Below are positions 15,327 to 23,582 of a stretch of 64,000 nucleotides of DNA, piece after piece. Source of the stretch: Nocardioides sp. SLBN-35 (lineage in GTDB: Bacteria; Actinomycetota; Actinomycetes; Propionibacteriales; Nocardioidaceae); the NCBI RefSeq assembly GCF_006715725.1, contig NZ_VFNU01000001.1, positions 1,736,001-1,800,000 on the forward strand, written 5' to 3'. The stretch's first letter is position 1; every line of letters starts with the position of its first letter. Under the pieces are notes generated by a model. That model had not been told where the DNA came from, did no database searches, and saw nothing but the letters and a program-made list of their open reading frames with translations. The translations under genes and the position numbers were made by a program.

Positions 15327-15352
15327 CGCGGTCCCGCAATCGTGGGACCGCG
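15327..15352 (-). terminator. Hairpin between the LuxR-type gene and the deacetylase operon
   Basis: A perfect 9-bp stem, CGCGGTCCC and GGGACCGCG, around an 8-base loop, 46 bases past the stop of the LuxR-type gene and about 36 bases before the deacetylase start. No T-run follows, as is common in high-GC actinobacteria. It may terminate the regulator transcript or act as an operator. Confidence 0.45.
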
Positions 15353-15368
15353 GTGTGACGTGGGTCAT

Positions 15369-15382
15369 TGGCAGAAATGCCA
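15369..15382. promoter_or_regulatory. Short palindrome upstream of the deacetylase operon, candidate operator
   Basis: TGGCAGAAATGCCA: arms TGGCA and TGCCA around GAAA, extended imperfectly to ATTGGCAGAAATGCCAGT. It lies 78 bases before the deacetylase ATG and just after the LuxR-type gene stop. It is a plausible binding site for that regulator or another controller of the deacetylase/ABC operon; this is inference from position and symmetry only. Confidence 0.35.
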
Positions 15383-15397
15383 GTCTTGGGGCGTCCG

Positions 15398-16480
15398 TCA
15401 GGCGATCGGCTGCTGCAGCACCCGCGCCAGCGATCGGACCGACGCCGGGTCGGCCGACGGGAGCAGCACACCGGCCGCGGTCGCCTTGGCGGCCGCACCC
15501 GCGCGCGACGGGCTGCCCAGCCGGGCCAGGATGGCCTCGACGTGGGCGGCGACGGTGCGCTGGGTCAGGCACAGCTCGTCGGCGATCTCGCGGTTGCCGG
15601 CGCCGGTCGCGACGGCGGTGAGCACCTCGAGCTGGCGCAGGGTCAGCCCGAGGGTGGACGCGGCGGGGCGGGTGGCGACGGTGCAGGGCTGGCGCATCGC
15701 GGCCCGGCCCGACGGGCAGTGCACCCGGACCTCGATCAGCCGGCCCGCCTGCTGGTGCAGGAAGGTCGCGAAGCGGGTGCCGCTGCCGAGGATCGATCGG
15801 ATGATGCCGAGCAGCTCGTCGTCGAGTGCGGCGTGCAGCGGCGCGCGGCCGACCACGGGCGTGGCCCGGCCGGCGGCGTCGAGCCGGACCACGGCGTACT
15901 CCCGGGGCAGCGTCACGTCGGGGGTCGAGCAGGTCGCGACCGTGGTCAGCCGGGCGAAGGCGCGGCCGAGCGGCGGCAGCGCGCCGGTGAGCTCGGGCGC
16001 GAAGTCGCGGGTGCTGCGGGCGGACAGGTGCAGCATCCCGACCAGGTGGGTGCTGGAGTCGCGCAGCGCGAGGGAGATGCCGTCGTCGTAGCCCGCCGGG
16101 TGGAGGACGTCGAGGTAGTGCGCGGAGCGGCGGAAGTCGTAGGGGTCGTCCTCGTCGATGCGCAGTCCGCCGGTCGCAGCGAGCACACGTCGTCCGTGCG
16201 GCGAGGGCGCCAGGTCGGCGCACAGGTGCTGGGAGACCTCGGCGGAGTAGCCCACGCTCGCGACGGTCTGGAAGGAGGGCGCCTGCGGGTCGTCGGCGTC
16301 GGTGAGGGCCGTGTCGAGCTGGCAGGCGGCGGCGCCGAGGTCGCCGGCGAGCCGCTCGAGCAGGCGGGGCGCGGCGGTGGTCGCCTCGTCGGGCGTGGCC
16401 AGGGCGGCCAGGTCGCCGAGGAGGTCGATCAGGCGGTCCGAGACGGGGTGCGGGGCGCTCGCCCCGATGGGTGCGTCCAT
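15398..16480 (-). CDS. LuxR-family transcriptional regulator with N-terminal sensor (GAF-like) region
   Basis: 360 residues from ATG 16480 (MDAPIGASAPHPVSDRL), behind a GGGGGGAG ribosome binding site; the frame extends 23 codons further but without support. The C-terminal HTH is LTLRQLEVLTAVATGAGNRE IADELCLTQRTVAAHVEAIL (joined here, residues about 298-338), a typical LuxR helix-turn-helix. Residues 1-280 look like a GAF-type sensor (VASVGYSAEVSQHL, GMLHLSA) with no receiver phospho-site. It lies directly upstream of the deacetylase/ABC operon in the same orientation, so it is the natural candidate for its regulator. Confidence 0.85.
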   Translation of the reverse strand: MDAPIGASAPHPVSDRLIDLLGDLAALATPDEATTAAPRLLERLAGDLGAAACQLDTALTDADDPQAPSFQTVASVGYSAEVSQHLCADLAPSPHGRRVLAATGGLRIDEDDPYDFRRSAHYLDVLHPAGYDDGISLALRDSSTHLVGMLHLSARSTRDFAPELTGALPPLGRAFARLTTVATCSTPDVTLPREYAVVRLDAAGRATPVVGRAPLHAALDDELLGIIRSILGSGTRFATFLHQQAGRLIEVRVHCPSGRAAMRQPCTVATRPAASTLGLTLRQLEVLTAVATGAGNREIADELCLTQRTVAAHVEAILARLGSPSRAGAAAKATAAGVLLPSADPASVRSLARVLQQPIA

Positions 16481-16610
16481 GCTCCCCCCCACGGTGACGG
16501 ACAGGTTGGTTCGGCTCCTCACGGTAGAGACCCCGGGGAGGGCTGGCAAGGGTCCCGGGTGAGTGGTCCGACAGGCGGGAAGGGGCTTGCGGAGGTGATG
16601 GTCGCCACCT

Positions 16611-16651
16611 TACGTTCGGACCCGAACAAAGATCGTTCGTACCAAAACGAT
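16611..16651. promoter_or_regulatory. Two adjacent MarR-type operator sites before the amidase gene
   Basis: Site A, 16611-16630, matches the consensus ATCGTTCGGATCCGAACGAT at 15 of 20 positions (core CGTTCGGACCCGAAC). Site B, 16632-16651, matches at 16 of 20 and is part of a perfect 8-bp inverted repeat, AGATCGTT / AACGATCT, spanning 16630-16653. The same palindrome lies in front of the APC permease, the P450 and the acetoacetate-decarboxylase-like operon. Confidence 0.7.
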
Positions 16652-16683
16652 CTCTGGTGAAGGGTCGAAAGGACGAACTCTCC

Positions 16684-18309
16684 ATGGCCAACCTCTCCCG
16701 CCGCACCGTCGTGACGGGCGCCACCGCCGCCGGCGTCGCGCTCGGCGCCCTCGCCTCGACAGGTGGGCCTGCCGAAGCCGTGCCCGACGTAGCGTGGCCT
16801 GCTGTGAAGCGACCCTCCGACCTGAGCCGCATCGTGTGGTGGTCAGCCGCCGAGCTCTCCTCAGCGATCCGGCGCCGCAAGGTCACCTGCGTCGAGGTGA
16901 TGACCGCCTACCTCGACCACATCGCCGCGGTGAACCCGTCCGTCAACGCGATCGTCGCGCTGCGCCCCCGCGCCGAGCTGCTCGCCGAGGCGGCCGCGAA
17001 GGACGCCCTGCTCGCCGAGGGCACCTACCAGGGCTGGATGCACGGCTTCCCCCAGGCCGTGAAGGACCTCGCCAACGTCAAGGGCCTGCCGACCTCGGCC
17101 GGCTTCTTCGGCCGGCCCGGCGTCCCCGCCGCGCCGCCGGCCGCCGCCGACTCCCTCTTCGTCGAGCGGGTCCGCGCCGCGGGCGCGATCTTCATCGGCA
17201 AGACCAACACCCCCGAGTTCGGTCTCGGCTCGCACACCTACAACAAGGTGTTCGGTACGACGCTCAACGCCTACGACCAGACCCGCTCCGCCGGCGGCTC
17301 CAGCGGCGGCGCGGCCGTCGCCGTCGCGCTGCGGATGCTCCCGGTCGCCGACGGCAGCGACTTCTTCGGCTCGCTGCGCAACCCGCCGGGATGGAACAAC
17401 GTGCTCGGCCTGCGTCCGTCGTACGGACGCGTGCCGGGTGCGGGCAACGAGCAGTTCGTCCAGCAGGGCGGCACCGAGGGCCCGATCGCCCGGGACGCCC
17501 GCGACCTCGCGCTGCTGCTCGCCACGATGTCCGGGTACGACGTCCGGGCGCCGCTCGCCATCGAGCAGGACCCCGAGCCGCTGGCGAAGGTGCGCCGCTC
17601 GTCCCTGCGCGGCGCGAGGATCGCCTGGCTCGGCGACCTCGGCGGCTACCTGCCGATGGAGCCCGAGGTGCTCGAGGTGACCGGCGCCGCGGTCGAGCGG
17701 ATGCGCTCGCTGGGTGCCACCGTCGACGAGCTCGACGGCCTCCCGGCCGGCCCCGGCTTCGCCGGCAACGCCGACCTGTGGCCGACCTGGCTGGTGTTCC
17801 GGCACTGGATCAGCGGCGGCCTGAACAAGCCCGTCTACGACAACCCCGCCTGGCGGCCCTACCTCAAGCCCGAGGCGGTCTACGAGATCGACGGCCTGCT
17901 CAGCGGCGCCGACGGCAACCCCGCGCTCACCGGCCTCGACGTCTGGAACGCCTCGGTCAAGCGCACCGGGCTCTACAACGCCTTCCGGGTGCTGTTCGAG
18001 AAGTACGACTACGTGCTGCTCCCGACCGCCCAGGTGATGCCCTTCGACGCCGACCTCGAGTGGCCGGCCGAGGTCAACGGGGTCCCGATGTCCAGCTACC
18101 ACCGCTGGATGGAGGTCACCGCCATCGGCACGCTCCTCGGCGCCCCGACGCTGGCCATGCCGGCCGGCTTCGGCTCCTCCGGGCTGCCGATCGGCCTGCA
18201 GGTCATCGGCCGCAACCACGACGACGCGGGCGTCATCGAGCTCGCCGCCGCCTGGGAGCGCGACACGCGCTTCGTCGAGGACCACCTGCCCGCCCTGGTC
18301 GCGCCATGA
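16684..18309 (+). CDS. Amidase-signature family hydrolase, NylA-like, with Tat signal
   Basis: 541 residues from ATG 16684, chosen because AAAGGA lies 9 bases upstream. The N-terminus SRRTVVTGATAAGVALGALA is a twin-arginine signal. The Ser-cisSer-Lys triad is seen as AVKDLANVKGLP (Lys), GGSSGGAAVAVA (cis-Ser) and GSDFFGSLRNPPGWNN (nucleophile Ser). The last phrase followed by VLGLRPSYGRVPG closely resembles 6-aminohexanoate cyclic-dimer hydrolase (NylA), which opens cyclic amides; the real substrate is unknown. It is co-transcribed with a gamma-glutamyl hydrolase-like gene (ATGA overlap) and preceded by two MarR-type operators, linking it to the catabolic regulon. Confidence 0.88.
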   Translation: MANLSRRTVVTGATAAGVALGALASTGGPAEAVPDVAWPAVKRPSDLSRIVWWSAAELSSAIRRRKVTCVEVMTAYLDHIAAVNPSVNAIVALRPRAELLAEAAAKDALLAEGTYQGWMHGFPQAVKDLANVKGLPTSAGFFGRPGVPAAPPAAADSLFVERVRAAGAIFIGKTNTPEFGLGSHTYNKVFGTTLNAYDQTRSAGGSSGGAAVAVALRMLPVADGSDFFGSLRNPPGWNNVLGLRPSYGRVPGAGNEQFVQQGGTEGPIARDARDLALLLATMSGYDVRAPLAIEQDPEPLAKVRRSSLRGARIAWLGDLGGYLPMEPEVLEVTGAAVERMRSLGATVDELDGLPAGPGFAGNADLWPTWLVFRHWISGGLNKPVYDNPAWRPYLKPEAVYEIDGLLSGADGNPALTGLDVWNASVKRTGLYNAFRVLFEKYDYVLLPTAQVMPFDADLEWPAEVNGVPMSSYHRWMEVTAIGTLLGAPTLAMPAGFGSSGLPIGLQVIGRNHDDAGVIELAAAWERDTRFVEDHLPALVAP

Positions 18310-19037
18310 GCCGCCGCCCGCTGATCGCCGTCCCGGCGCGGTTCTCCGAGTCCGCGTCGGCGCTGCGCTACCGCGCCGACGTGACGGCCCGCGCTCTCGC
18401 CGAGGCGGTGTACGCCGCCGGCGGCGAGCCGCTCGTGGTGCACCCGGTCGCCCCGGGCGCGCAGGTCGACGACGCCGAGGTCGCCGCCCGCCTCTGGTAC
18501 GCCGACGGCGTGCTGCTGCCCGGCGGGGGCGACCTGGCCGCGCGGTGGGCGGGCCAGGAGGCGCACTCGACGGAGTACGACGTCGACGAGGAGCAGGACG
18601 CCTTCGACCTCGCCGTCGCCCGCCACGCCCTCGGCACCGGCCTGCCGCTGTTGGCGATCTGCCGCGGCAACCAGGTCGTCAACGTGGCGCTGGGAGGCGA
18701 CCTGATCCAGGACCTGGGGGAGCGCACGCACCGCCACGTCGTCCACGAGATCGCCGTGGAGCCCGACTCGCTGCTCGCGGGCATCGTCGGGACCTCGCCG
18801 AGCATCTCCTGCTACCACCACCAGGGCATCGGACGTCCCGGCGCGGGCCTGCGGGCCGTCGCCGAGTCCGCCGACGGCGTCATCGAGGCCGTGGAGCTGG
18901 CCGGCGCCCAGGGCTGGTACCTCGGCATCCAGTGGCACCCCGAGGACACCGCGGCCACCGACCCGGCCCAGGCCGGGCTGTTCCGTGCGCTGGTCGACGC
19001 GGCGCGGGACCGGGCGCTGGTCCAGGGGCGGCCCTAG
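18306..19037 (+). CDS. Gamma-glutamyl hydrolase-like class I amidotransferase (peptidase C26, PuuD type)
   Basis: 243 residues. The nucleophile elbow is AICRGNQ (Cys in the place of PuuD GICRGFQ) and the catalytic histidine is in GIQWHPEDT. The phrase DGVLLPGGGDLAARW matches the oxyanion region. PuuD-type enzymes cleave gamma-glutamyl-amide bonds, for example gamma-glutamyl-GABA. The start overlaps the amidase stop (ATGA). The glutamine-synthetase-like ligase encoded at 21.2 kb would make a gamma-glutamyl amide and this enzyme could remove the glutamyl group later (inference). It converges on the MarR gene, sharing the CTAG that carries both stop codons. Confidence 0.87.
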   Translation: MSRRPLIAVPARFSESASALRYRADVTARALAEAVYAAGGEPLVVHPVAPGAQVDDAEVAARLWYADGVLLPGGGDLAARWAGQEAHSTEYDVDEEQDAFDLAVARHALGTGLPLLAICRGNQVVNVALGGDLIQDLGERTHRHVVHEIAVEPDSLLAGIVGTSPSISCYHHQGIGRPGAGLRAVAESADGVIEAVELAGAQGWYLGIQWHPEDTAATDPAQAGLFRALVDAARDRALVQGRP

Positions 19038-19558
19038 TCCGCGTCCTGGCCCTCGACCGCGTTGACGACCTCGCGCAGGGTCTTGGTGAAGGTGGTGACC
19101 TTGCGGTCCGAGAGCTGGCTGATGATCTCCGACTCGACCGCGTTGAACTCGGGGTAGAGCTGCTCCATCAGGCTGATCCCTTCGGGGGTCAGCCGGAGCC
19201 GGACCAGGCGACGGTCGTTGTCGTCGCCCTCGCGCGCGATCAGGCCGCGCGCCTCGAGCGTCTTCACGACGCCGGTCAGGGTGGCCTTGGAGATGTCGGC
19301 CGACTCGGCCACGTGACGGGTCTCCATGCCGTCCCAGATCCAGACCACCCACAGCACGACGAACCCGGTCCAGGTCATGTCGTGCTGGCGCAGCACCCGG
19401 TTGGTCAGCTCGCTGCGCACCGCGTTGGCGGCGCGGAACAGGTTCGACAGGGCGTTCGCGGCGGCGAAGTCCAGGGGGAGTGCGCCCACGTGGTCCTTCA
19501 TCGCGCGCTCGGTCTCCTCGAGCGTGTGGCGGTCCGGCATGCAGGTCAGCGTAGCCAT
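19034..19558 (-). CDS. MarR family transcriptional regulator, probable regulator of the catabolic region
   Basis: 174 residues from ATG 19558. The winged helix includes LTNRVLRQHDMTWTGFVVLW, ESADISKATLTGVVKTLEARGL and the wing REGDDNDRRLVRLRLTPEG, all typical of MarR. The start is uncertain: ATG 19594 has GGAGG 11 bases upstream, while ATG 19540 has TACGCT seven bases upstream as a leaderless -10. A weaker copy of the 20-bp palindrome lies at 19576-19595, fitting self-regulation. Being the only MarR-type gene here and next to the strongest sites, it is the best candidate to bind the sites at 16.6, 19.65, 26.42 and 26.49 kb. Such repressors usually release DNA when a pathway substrate binds. 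Confidence 0.85.
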   Translation of the reverse strand: MATLTCMPDRHTLEETERAMKDHVGALPLDFAAANALSNLFRAANAVRSELTNRVLRQHDMTWTGFVVLWVVWIWDGMETRHVAESADISKATLTGVVKTLEARGLIAREGDDNDRRLVRLRLTPEGISLMEQLYPEFNAVESEIISQLSDRKVTTFTKTLREVVNAVEGQDAD

Positions 19559-19575
19559 GACCTCGGTCTGCCGAG

Positions 19576-19595
19576 ATCGTTTGGGGGCAAACATT
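19576..19595. promoter_or_regulatory. Weak MarR-type palindrome at the MarR gene start
   Basis: ATCGTTTGGGGGCAAACATT matches the consensus site at 13 of 20 positions and keeps the GTTTG/CAAAC symmetry. It covers the promoter or the first codons of the MarR gene, depending on which start is used. It is a candidate autoregulatory site, weaker than the other copies. Confidence 0.4.
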
Positions 19596-19645
19596 CTTCG
19601 GAAAACCTCCTCCGGGGGTCTGGTGCCGTGGGTCACATTGCGGCT

Positions 19646-19665
19646 ATCGTACGGATCCGAACGAT
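19646..19665. promoter_or_regulatory. MarR-type operator before the APC permease / ligase / reductase operon
   Basis: ATCGTACGGATCCGAACGAT reads the same on both strands at 18 of 20 positions. The preceding GGCT forms GGCTATCGTACGGATCCGAA, which recurs exactly at 26480-26499. TATCGT (19645-19650) is a possible -10, so repressor would block transcription of the permease gene at 19726. Confidence 0.8.
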
Positions 19666-19725
19666 CCGGCGAAAGGGTTGCCGGGCACCGCCGGCCCCGG
19701 CCGCGCGTACAGCGAAGGAGTCCCG

Positions 19726-21186
19726 ATGTCGGACACCGTCAACACCACACTCCGCAGGAATGCGCTCGGCGTCGGGGCGATCGTCTTCCTGGTCCTGGCA
19801 GCGGTCGCGCCGCTGACCGGCATGGTGGTGGTCGCCTCCCTGGCGATCGCCCTGGGCAACGGAGGGGGTACGCCGTTCGCGTTCCTCGCCGTCGCCGTCG
19901 TCCTGCTGCTCTTCGCGATCGGCTACGGCAAGATGTCGAGCGAGCTGGTCAACGCGGGCGGCTTCTACGCCTTCGTCGTCAAGGGCCTCGGCCGTCCGGC
20001 CGGCCTCGCCGCAGGCTTCATCGCGATGCTCGGCTACAACTTCTTCGTCGTCGGCACCATCGGCACCAGCGGCTTCTTCATGAAGATCGTGATCGCCGAC
20101 AAGACCGGCCTCGACATGCCCTGGCTCTTCTGGGGCCTGGCCTCGATCGCGGTCTGCTACCTGATGGCGCTGCGCGGCGTCGACTTCAGCTCGAAGATCC
20201 TCGGCGTCTCGCTGGTCCTGGAGACCTCGATCCTGATCGTCTTCGACGTCGCCGTGCTGTTCAAGGACGGCTACTCCTTCTCGGCGTTCTCCTTCGACTC
20301 GATCACCTCCGGCTCGCTCTCGATCGGCCTGCTGCTCGCCGCCACCGGCTTCCTCGGCTTCGAGGCGACCTCGCTGTTCAGCGAGGAGGCGAAGAACCCG
20401 CTCACCACGGTCCCGCGGGCGACCTACGTCGCGATCACCCTCATCGGCGTCATCCTCGGCGTCACCACCTGGGCCGTCGTCAGCGCCACCGGCGTCGCGC
20501 AGGCGCAGGACACCGCGATCGCGCACCTGCCGACCGGCGACCTGGTGTTCAGCCTCGCCGACACCTACATCGGCGGCTTCCTGACCGACGTCATGAACTG
20601 GCTGCTGCTGGTCAGCCTCTTCGCCGCGATGCTCGCCTTCCACAACTCCTCGAGCCGCTACATCTTCTCGCTGGGCCGGGCGCGGATCCTGCCGCAGGTG
20701 CTCTCGAAGACCGGGCCCAGCGGTGCGCCGTACGTCGCCAGCACGGTGCAGGCCGCCTTCGCGGTCACCGTCGCGGTGATCTTCGCGATCGCCGGCGCCG
20801 ACCCGATCCTGACCGTCGTCCCGAGCATGCTCGGCTTCGGCACCCTGGCCATCCTGGTCCTGCAGGCGCTCGCCGCGCTGTCGATCGTGGTCCACTTCCG
20901 CCGCAAGAACGACCCGCGGATCGGCTCCACCCTGATCGCGCCCGGGCTCGGCTTCCTCGGCCTGTGCTTCGCCGTCGCGCTCGCCTTCAAGCACTTCGAG
21001 ATCGTCGCCGGATCCGACTCCAGGGCGGTGAACTCGCTGCCGTGGCTGCTGGTCGCGGCGCTCGTCGGCGGCATCGGCTACGCCCTCTACCTGCGCAACT
21101 CCCGGTCGTCGGTCTACGACGCCCTGTCGAGCGACCTGGAGCGCTTCGACGACCACCTCGCCACCGACGCCGCCCCCGGCCGATGA
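19726..21186 (+). CDS. APC superfamily permease, catabolic operon
   Basis: 486 residues from ATG 19726 behind GAAGGAG. There are about 12 membrane segments; RRNALGVGAIVFLVLAAVAP and NAGGFYAFVVKGLGRPAGLAAG are the conserved first and second segments of APC amino-acid/polyamine permeases (PuuP/GabP-like). It should import the organic amine or amino acid that the following genes process. It is the first gene of an operon with the glutamine-synthetase-like ligase (34 bases downstream), the VanB-type reductase and the Rieske-like protein. A near-perfect MarR-type operator lies 60 bases upstream. Confidence 0.9.
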   Translation: MSDTVNTTLRRNALGVGAIVFLVLAAVAPLTGMVVVASLAIALGNGGGTPFAFLAVAVVLLLFAIGYGKMSSELVNAGGFYAFVVKGLGRPAGLAAGFIAMLGYNFFVVGTIGTSGFFMKIVIADKTGLDMPWLFWGLASIAVCYLMALRGVDFSSKILGVSLVLETSILIVFDVAVLFKDGYSFSAFSFDSITSGSLSIGLLLAATGFLGFEATSLFSEEAKNPLTTVPRATYVAITLIGVILGVTTWAVVSATGVAQAQDTAIAHLPTGDLVFSLADTYIGGFLTDVMNWLLLVSLFAAMLAFHNSSSRYIFSLGRARILPQVLSKTGPSGAPYVASTVQAAFAVTVAVIFAIAGADPILTVVPSMLGFGTLAILVLQALAALSIVVHFRRKNDPRIGSTLIAPGLGFLGLCFAVALAFKHFEIVAGSDSRAVNSLPWLLVAALVGGIGYALYLRNSRSSVYDALSSDLERFDDHLATDAAPGR

Positions 21187-21220
21187 TGGACCTGATGAGA
21201 GAGACGAACGGAGACTGACC

Positions 21221-22573
21221 GTGGAGCACATCGACGAGAACGCCCTGCGCGTGGCTGCCCAGCAGTTCGCAGAGGACGGGATCGACGTCGTCCGCATCGG
21301 CTACAGCGACCTGATCGGCACCGAGCGTGGCCGGGACGTCCTGGCCAACCGGTTCGACCGGACCGTCGGCGACGGGGTCGCCTTCTGCCGCTCGGTCTAC
21401 GCCACCTCGCCGATGGGCGATGTCATCGACATCGCCGGCGGCCTGTCTGCGGGGCTGCCCGACATCGTCGTGGTCCCCGACCTCGCCACGGCGCGTGCGG
21501 TGCCGTGGGAGCCGGGCGTCGCCCACGTCATCGGCGACGTCTACAACCCGGACGGCTCCTCGTCCGAGGAGAGCCCGCGCCAGGTGCTCAAGCGGGTCAT
21601 CGACCGGTTCGCCGAGCTGGGCATGAACCCCGTGGTCGGCCCGGAGCTCGAGTTCTACGTCCTCGAGGAGGACGAGACCAAGCCCAACGGCTGGCGCCGG
21701 TACGGCGACGCCACCGGCAACGTCTACGTGGCCGGCCTCAAGGGCGACCCGGAGAACACCCTGCTCTCCTCGCTGCGCGAGCTGTCGGCGTACGGGCTCG
21801 ACGTGGTGGCGGCCAACCACGAGTTCTCGGGCGGCCAGTTCGAGATCAACCTGTGGCACTCCGACGCGCTCGACGCCGCCGACCGGGCCTTCCGGTTCAA
21901 GACGGCCGTGCAGGAGATCTCGCGGCGCCGCGGCAAGATGGCGACCTTCATGGCCAAGCCGTTCAACGACGAGGGCGGCTCCGGCTTCCACATCCACTTC
22001 AGCACCACCGACGCCGAGGGCAAGCCGCTCTTCGACGACCCGGACGGCGACGACGGGCTGTCGGAGATCGGCCGTGCGGCGATCGCCGGCGTGCTCGCCC
22101 ACGCCCCGGCGCTGGCCGCGCTGCACAACCCGACGGTCAACTCCTACAAGCGGTTCGGGCCCGACACGCTCGCGCCGTGGCTGGTCGACTGGGGGCTCGA
22201 CAACCGCAGTGCCATGGTCCGCATCCCGCCCGAGCGCGGTCGCGCCTCGCGGATGGAGCTACGTCTCGGCGATGCCTCCGCGAACCCCTACCTCGCCATC
22301 GCCAGCCTGCTCGCGGCGGCGTACCTCGGCATCCGCGACAAGCTGACGCCGCCGGCCAAGCTGGAGGGCTACGGCTACGACCCGACCAAGGCCGACCGGC
22401 TGCCGTCCGACCTCGCCACCGCGATCGACGCCCTCGAGGAGGACAAGGACCTGGCCGACATCCTCGGCCCGGCGTTCGTCGAGACCTTCGTGGCCTACAA
22501 GCGCAACGAGCTGGAGCGGTTCAGCCAGTGGGTGACCGACTGGGAGTTCCGGGAGTACGCCTACCACCTGTGA
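21221..22573 (+). CDS. Glutamine-synthetase-family gamma-glutamylamide ligase
   Basis: 450 residues from GTG 21221 (GGAG upstream). Motifs: GPELEFYVLEED and GGQFEINLWH (metal-binding glutamates), GSGFHIHFS (catalytic His), NPTVNSYKRF (ATP/glutamate loop) and NRSAMVRIPPERGRASRMELRLGDASANPYLAIASLLAA. It is not the housekeeping enzyme: the C-terminal adenylylation region is different and the context is catabolic. The family includes PuuA (gamma-glutamylputrescine), IpuC (isopropylamine) and AtdA1/TdnQ (aniline) ligases, which couple glutamate to an amine with ATP. Expected role: first activation of the imported amine. The amine is not readable. Confidence 0.87.
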   Translation: MEHIDENALRVAAQQFAEDGIDVVRIGYSDLIGTERGRDVLANRFDRTVGDGVAFCRSVYATSPMGDVIDIAGGLSAGLPDIVVVPDLATARAVPWEPGVAHVIGDVYNPDGSSSEESPRQVLKRVIDRFAELGMNPVVGPELEFYVLEEDETKPNGWRRYGDATGNVYVAGLKGDPENTLLSSLRELSAYGLDVVAANHEFSGGQFEINLWHSDALDAADRAFRFKTAVQEISRRRGKMATFMAKPFNDEGGSGFHIHFSTTDAEGKPLFDDPDGDDGLSEIGRAAIAGVLAHAPALAALHNPTVNSYKRFGPDTLAPWLVDWGLDNRSAMVRIPPERGRASRMELRLGDASANPYLAIASLLAAAYLGIRDKLTPPAKLEGYGYDPTKADRLPSDLATAIDALEEDKDLADILGPAFVETFVAYKRNELERFSQWVTDWEFREYAYHL

Positions 22574-22601
22574 GGTGGGCGGCGAGAGGGGAGAGAAGCT
22601 C

Positions 22602-23570
22602 GTGACGACGCAACCGATCGTGCGGGAGTTCGAGGCGGACCTGACGGTGGTCGCCGCCGTCGAGGCCGCGACCGACGTGGTGACGCTGACGCTGGCCGCC
22701 GAGGACGGCACGGCACTGCCGCCGTGGACGCCCGGGGCCCACATCGACCTGGTGCTGGGGGAGGACCTGGTCCGCCAGTACTCCCTGTGCGGCAGCCCCG
22801 CCGACACCCGCTCCTACCGGGTCGGGGTGCTCCGCGCCCCCGACAGCCGGGGCGGCTCCAAGGCCGTGCACGCCGAGCTGCACGAGGGCGCCACCGTCCG
22901 GGTGCGCGGCCCGCGCAACCACTTCCCGATGGTCGCCTCCCCGCGCTACCTGTTCATCGCCGGCGGCATCGGGATCACGCCGATGCTGCCGATGATCGCC
23001 GAGGCCGAGGCCTCCGGCGCCGACTGGCGCCTGGTCTACGGCGGCCGGTCACGCTCGTCGATGGCGTTCCTCGACGAGCTGGCGGCGTACGGCGACAAGG
23101 TGACCCTCCTCCCGCAGGACGAGGCGGGCTTCCCCGACCTCGACGCGCTGCTCGGGGCGCCGGCGCCGGGCACGCTGGTCTACACCTGCGGCCCGACCGG
23201 ACTGCTCGACGCGGTCGAGGAGCGGTGCGCCGCCTCCTGGCCGGCCGGCAGCCTCCACCTGGAGCGCTTCTCGGCCAAGGCGCCCGCCGCCGACGAGCAG
23301 GACTCGGCCTTCGAGCTGGTCCTCCAGCGCTCCGGTCTCACCCTCGAGGTGCCCGCCGACAAGTCGATCTTCGAGGTCTGCCGCGAGGCCGGTGTCAGCG
23401 TCGTCGGCTCCTGCCTCGAGGGCGTCTGCGGCACCTGCGAGACCGAGGTGGTCGAGGGCGACGTCGAGCACCGCGACTCCATCCTCAACGAGGAGGAGAA
23501 GGAGTCCAACGAGTTCATGATGATCTGCGTCTCCCGCTGCCGCGGCGAGAGCCTGACGCTCGACCTCTGA
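22602..23570 (+). CDS. PDR/VanB-type flavin and [2Fe-2S] reductase
   Basis: 322 residues from GTG 22602 (AGGGGAG upstream). The flavin motif is RQYSL (residues 58-62), the NAD(P)H fold begins GGIGITPM (121-128), and the C-terminal plant-type ferredoxin has Cys271, Cys276, Cys279 and Cys309 (SCLEGVCGTC ... MMIC), all intact. Such proteins pass electrons from NADH to a Rieske oxygenase or a P450. The next gene is a Rieske-like protein that seems unable to accept them, so the true partner may be the P450 encoded at 25.1-26.4 kb (inference). Normal length for VanB. Confidence 0.9.
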   Translation: MTTQPIVREFEADLTVVAAVEAATDVVTLTLAAEDGTALPPWTPGAHIDLVLGEDLVRQYSLCGSPADTRSYRVGVLRAPDSRGGSKAVHAELHEGATVRVRGPRNHFPMVASPRYLFIAGGIGITPMLPMIAEAEASGADWRLVYGGRSRSSMAFLDELAAYGDKVTLLPQDEAGFPDLDALLGAPAPGTLVYTCGPTGLLDAVEERCAASWPAGSLHLERFSAKAPAADEQDSAFELVLQRSGLTLEVPADKSIFEVCREAGVSVVGSCLEGVCGTCETEVVEGDVEHRDSILNEEEKESNEFMMICVSRCRGESLTLDL

Positions 23571-23582
23571 CGGGAGCCTGAG

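Noticed and set aside
21221-22573. Housekeeping glutamine synthetase glnA
   Set aside because: It lacks the adenylylation region and is in a catabolic operon with a permease and oxygenase-related genes; it belongs to the gamma-glutamylamide ligase branch.
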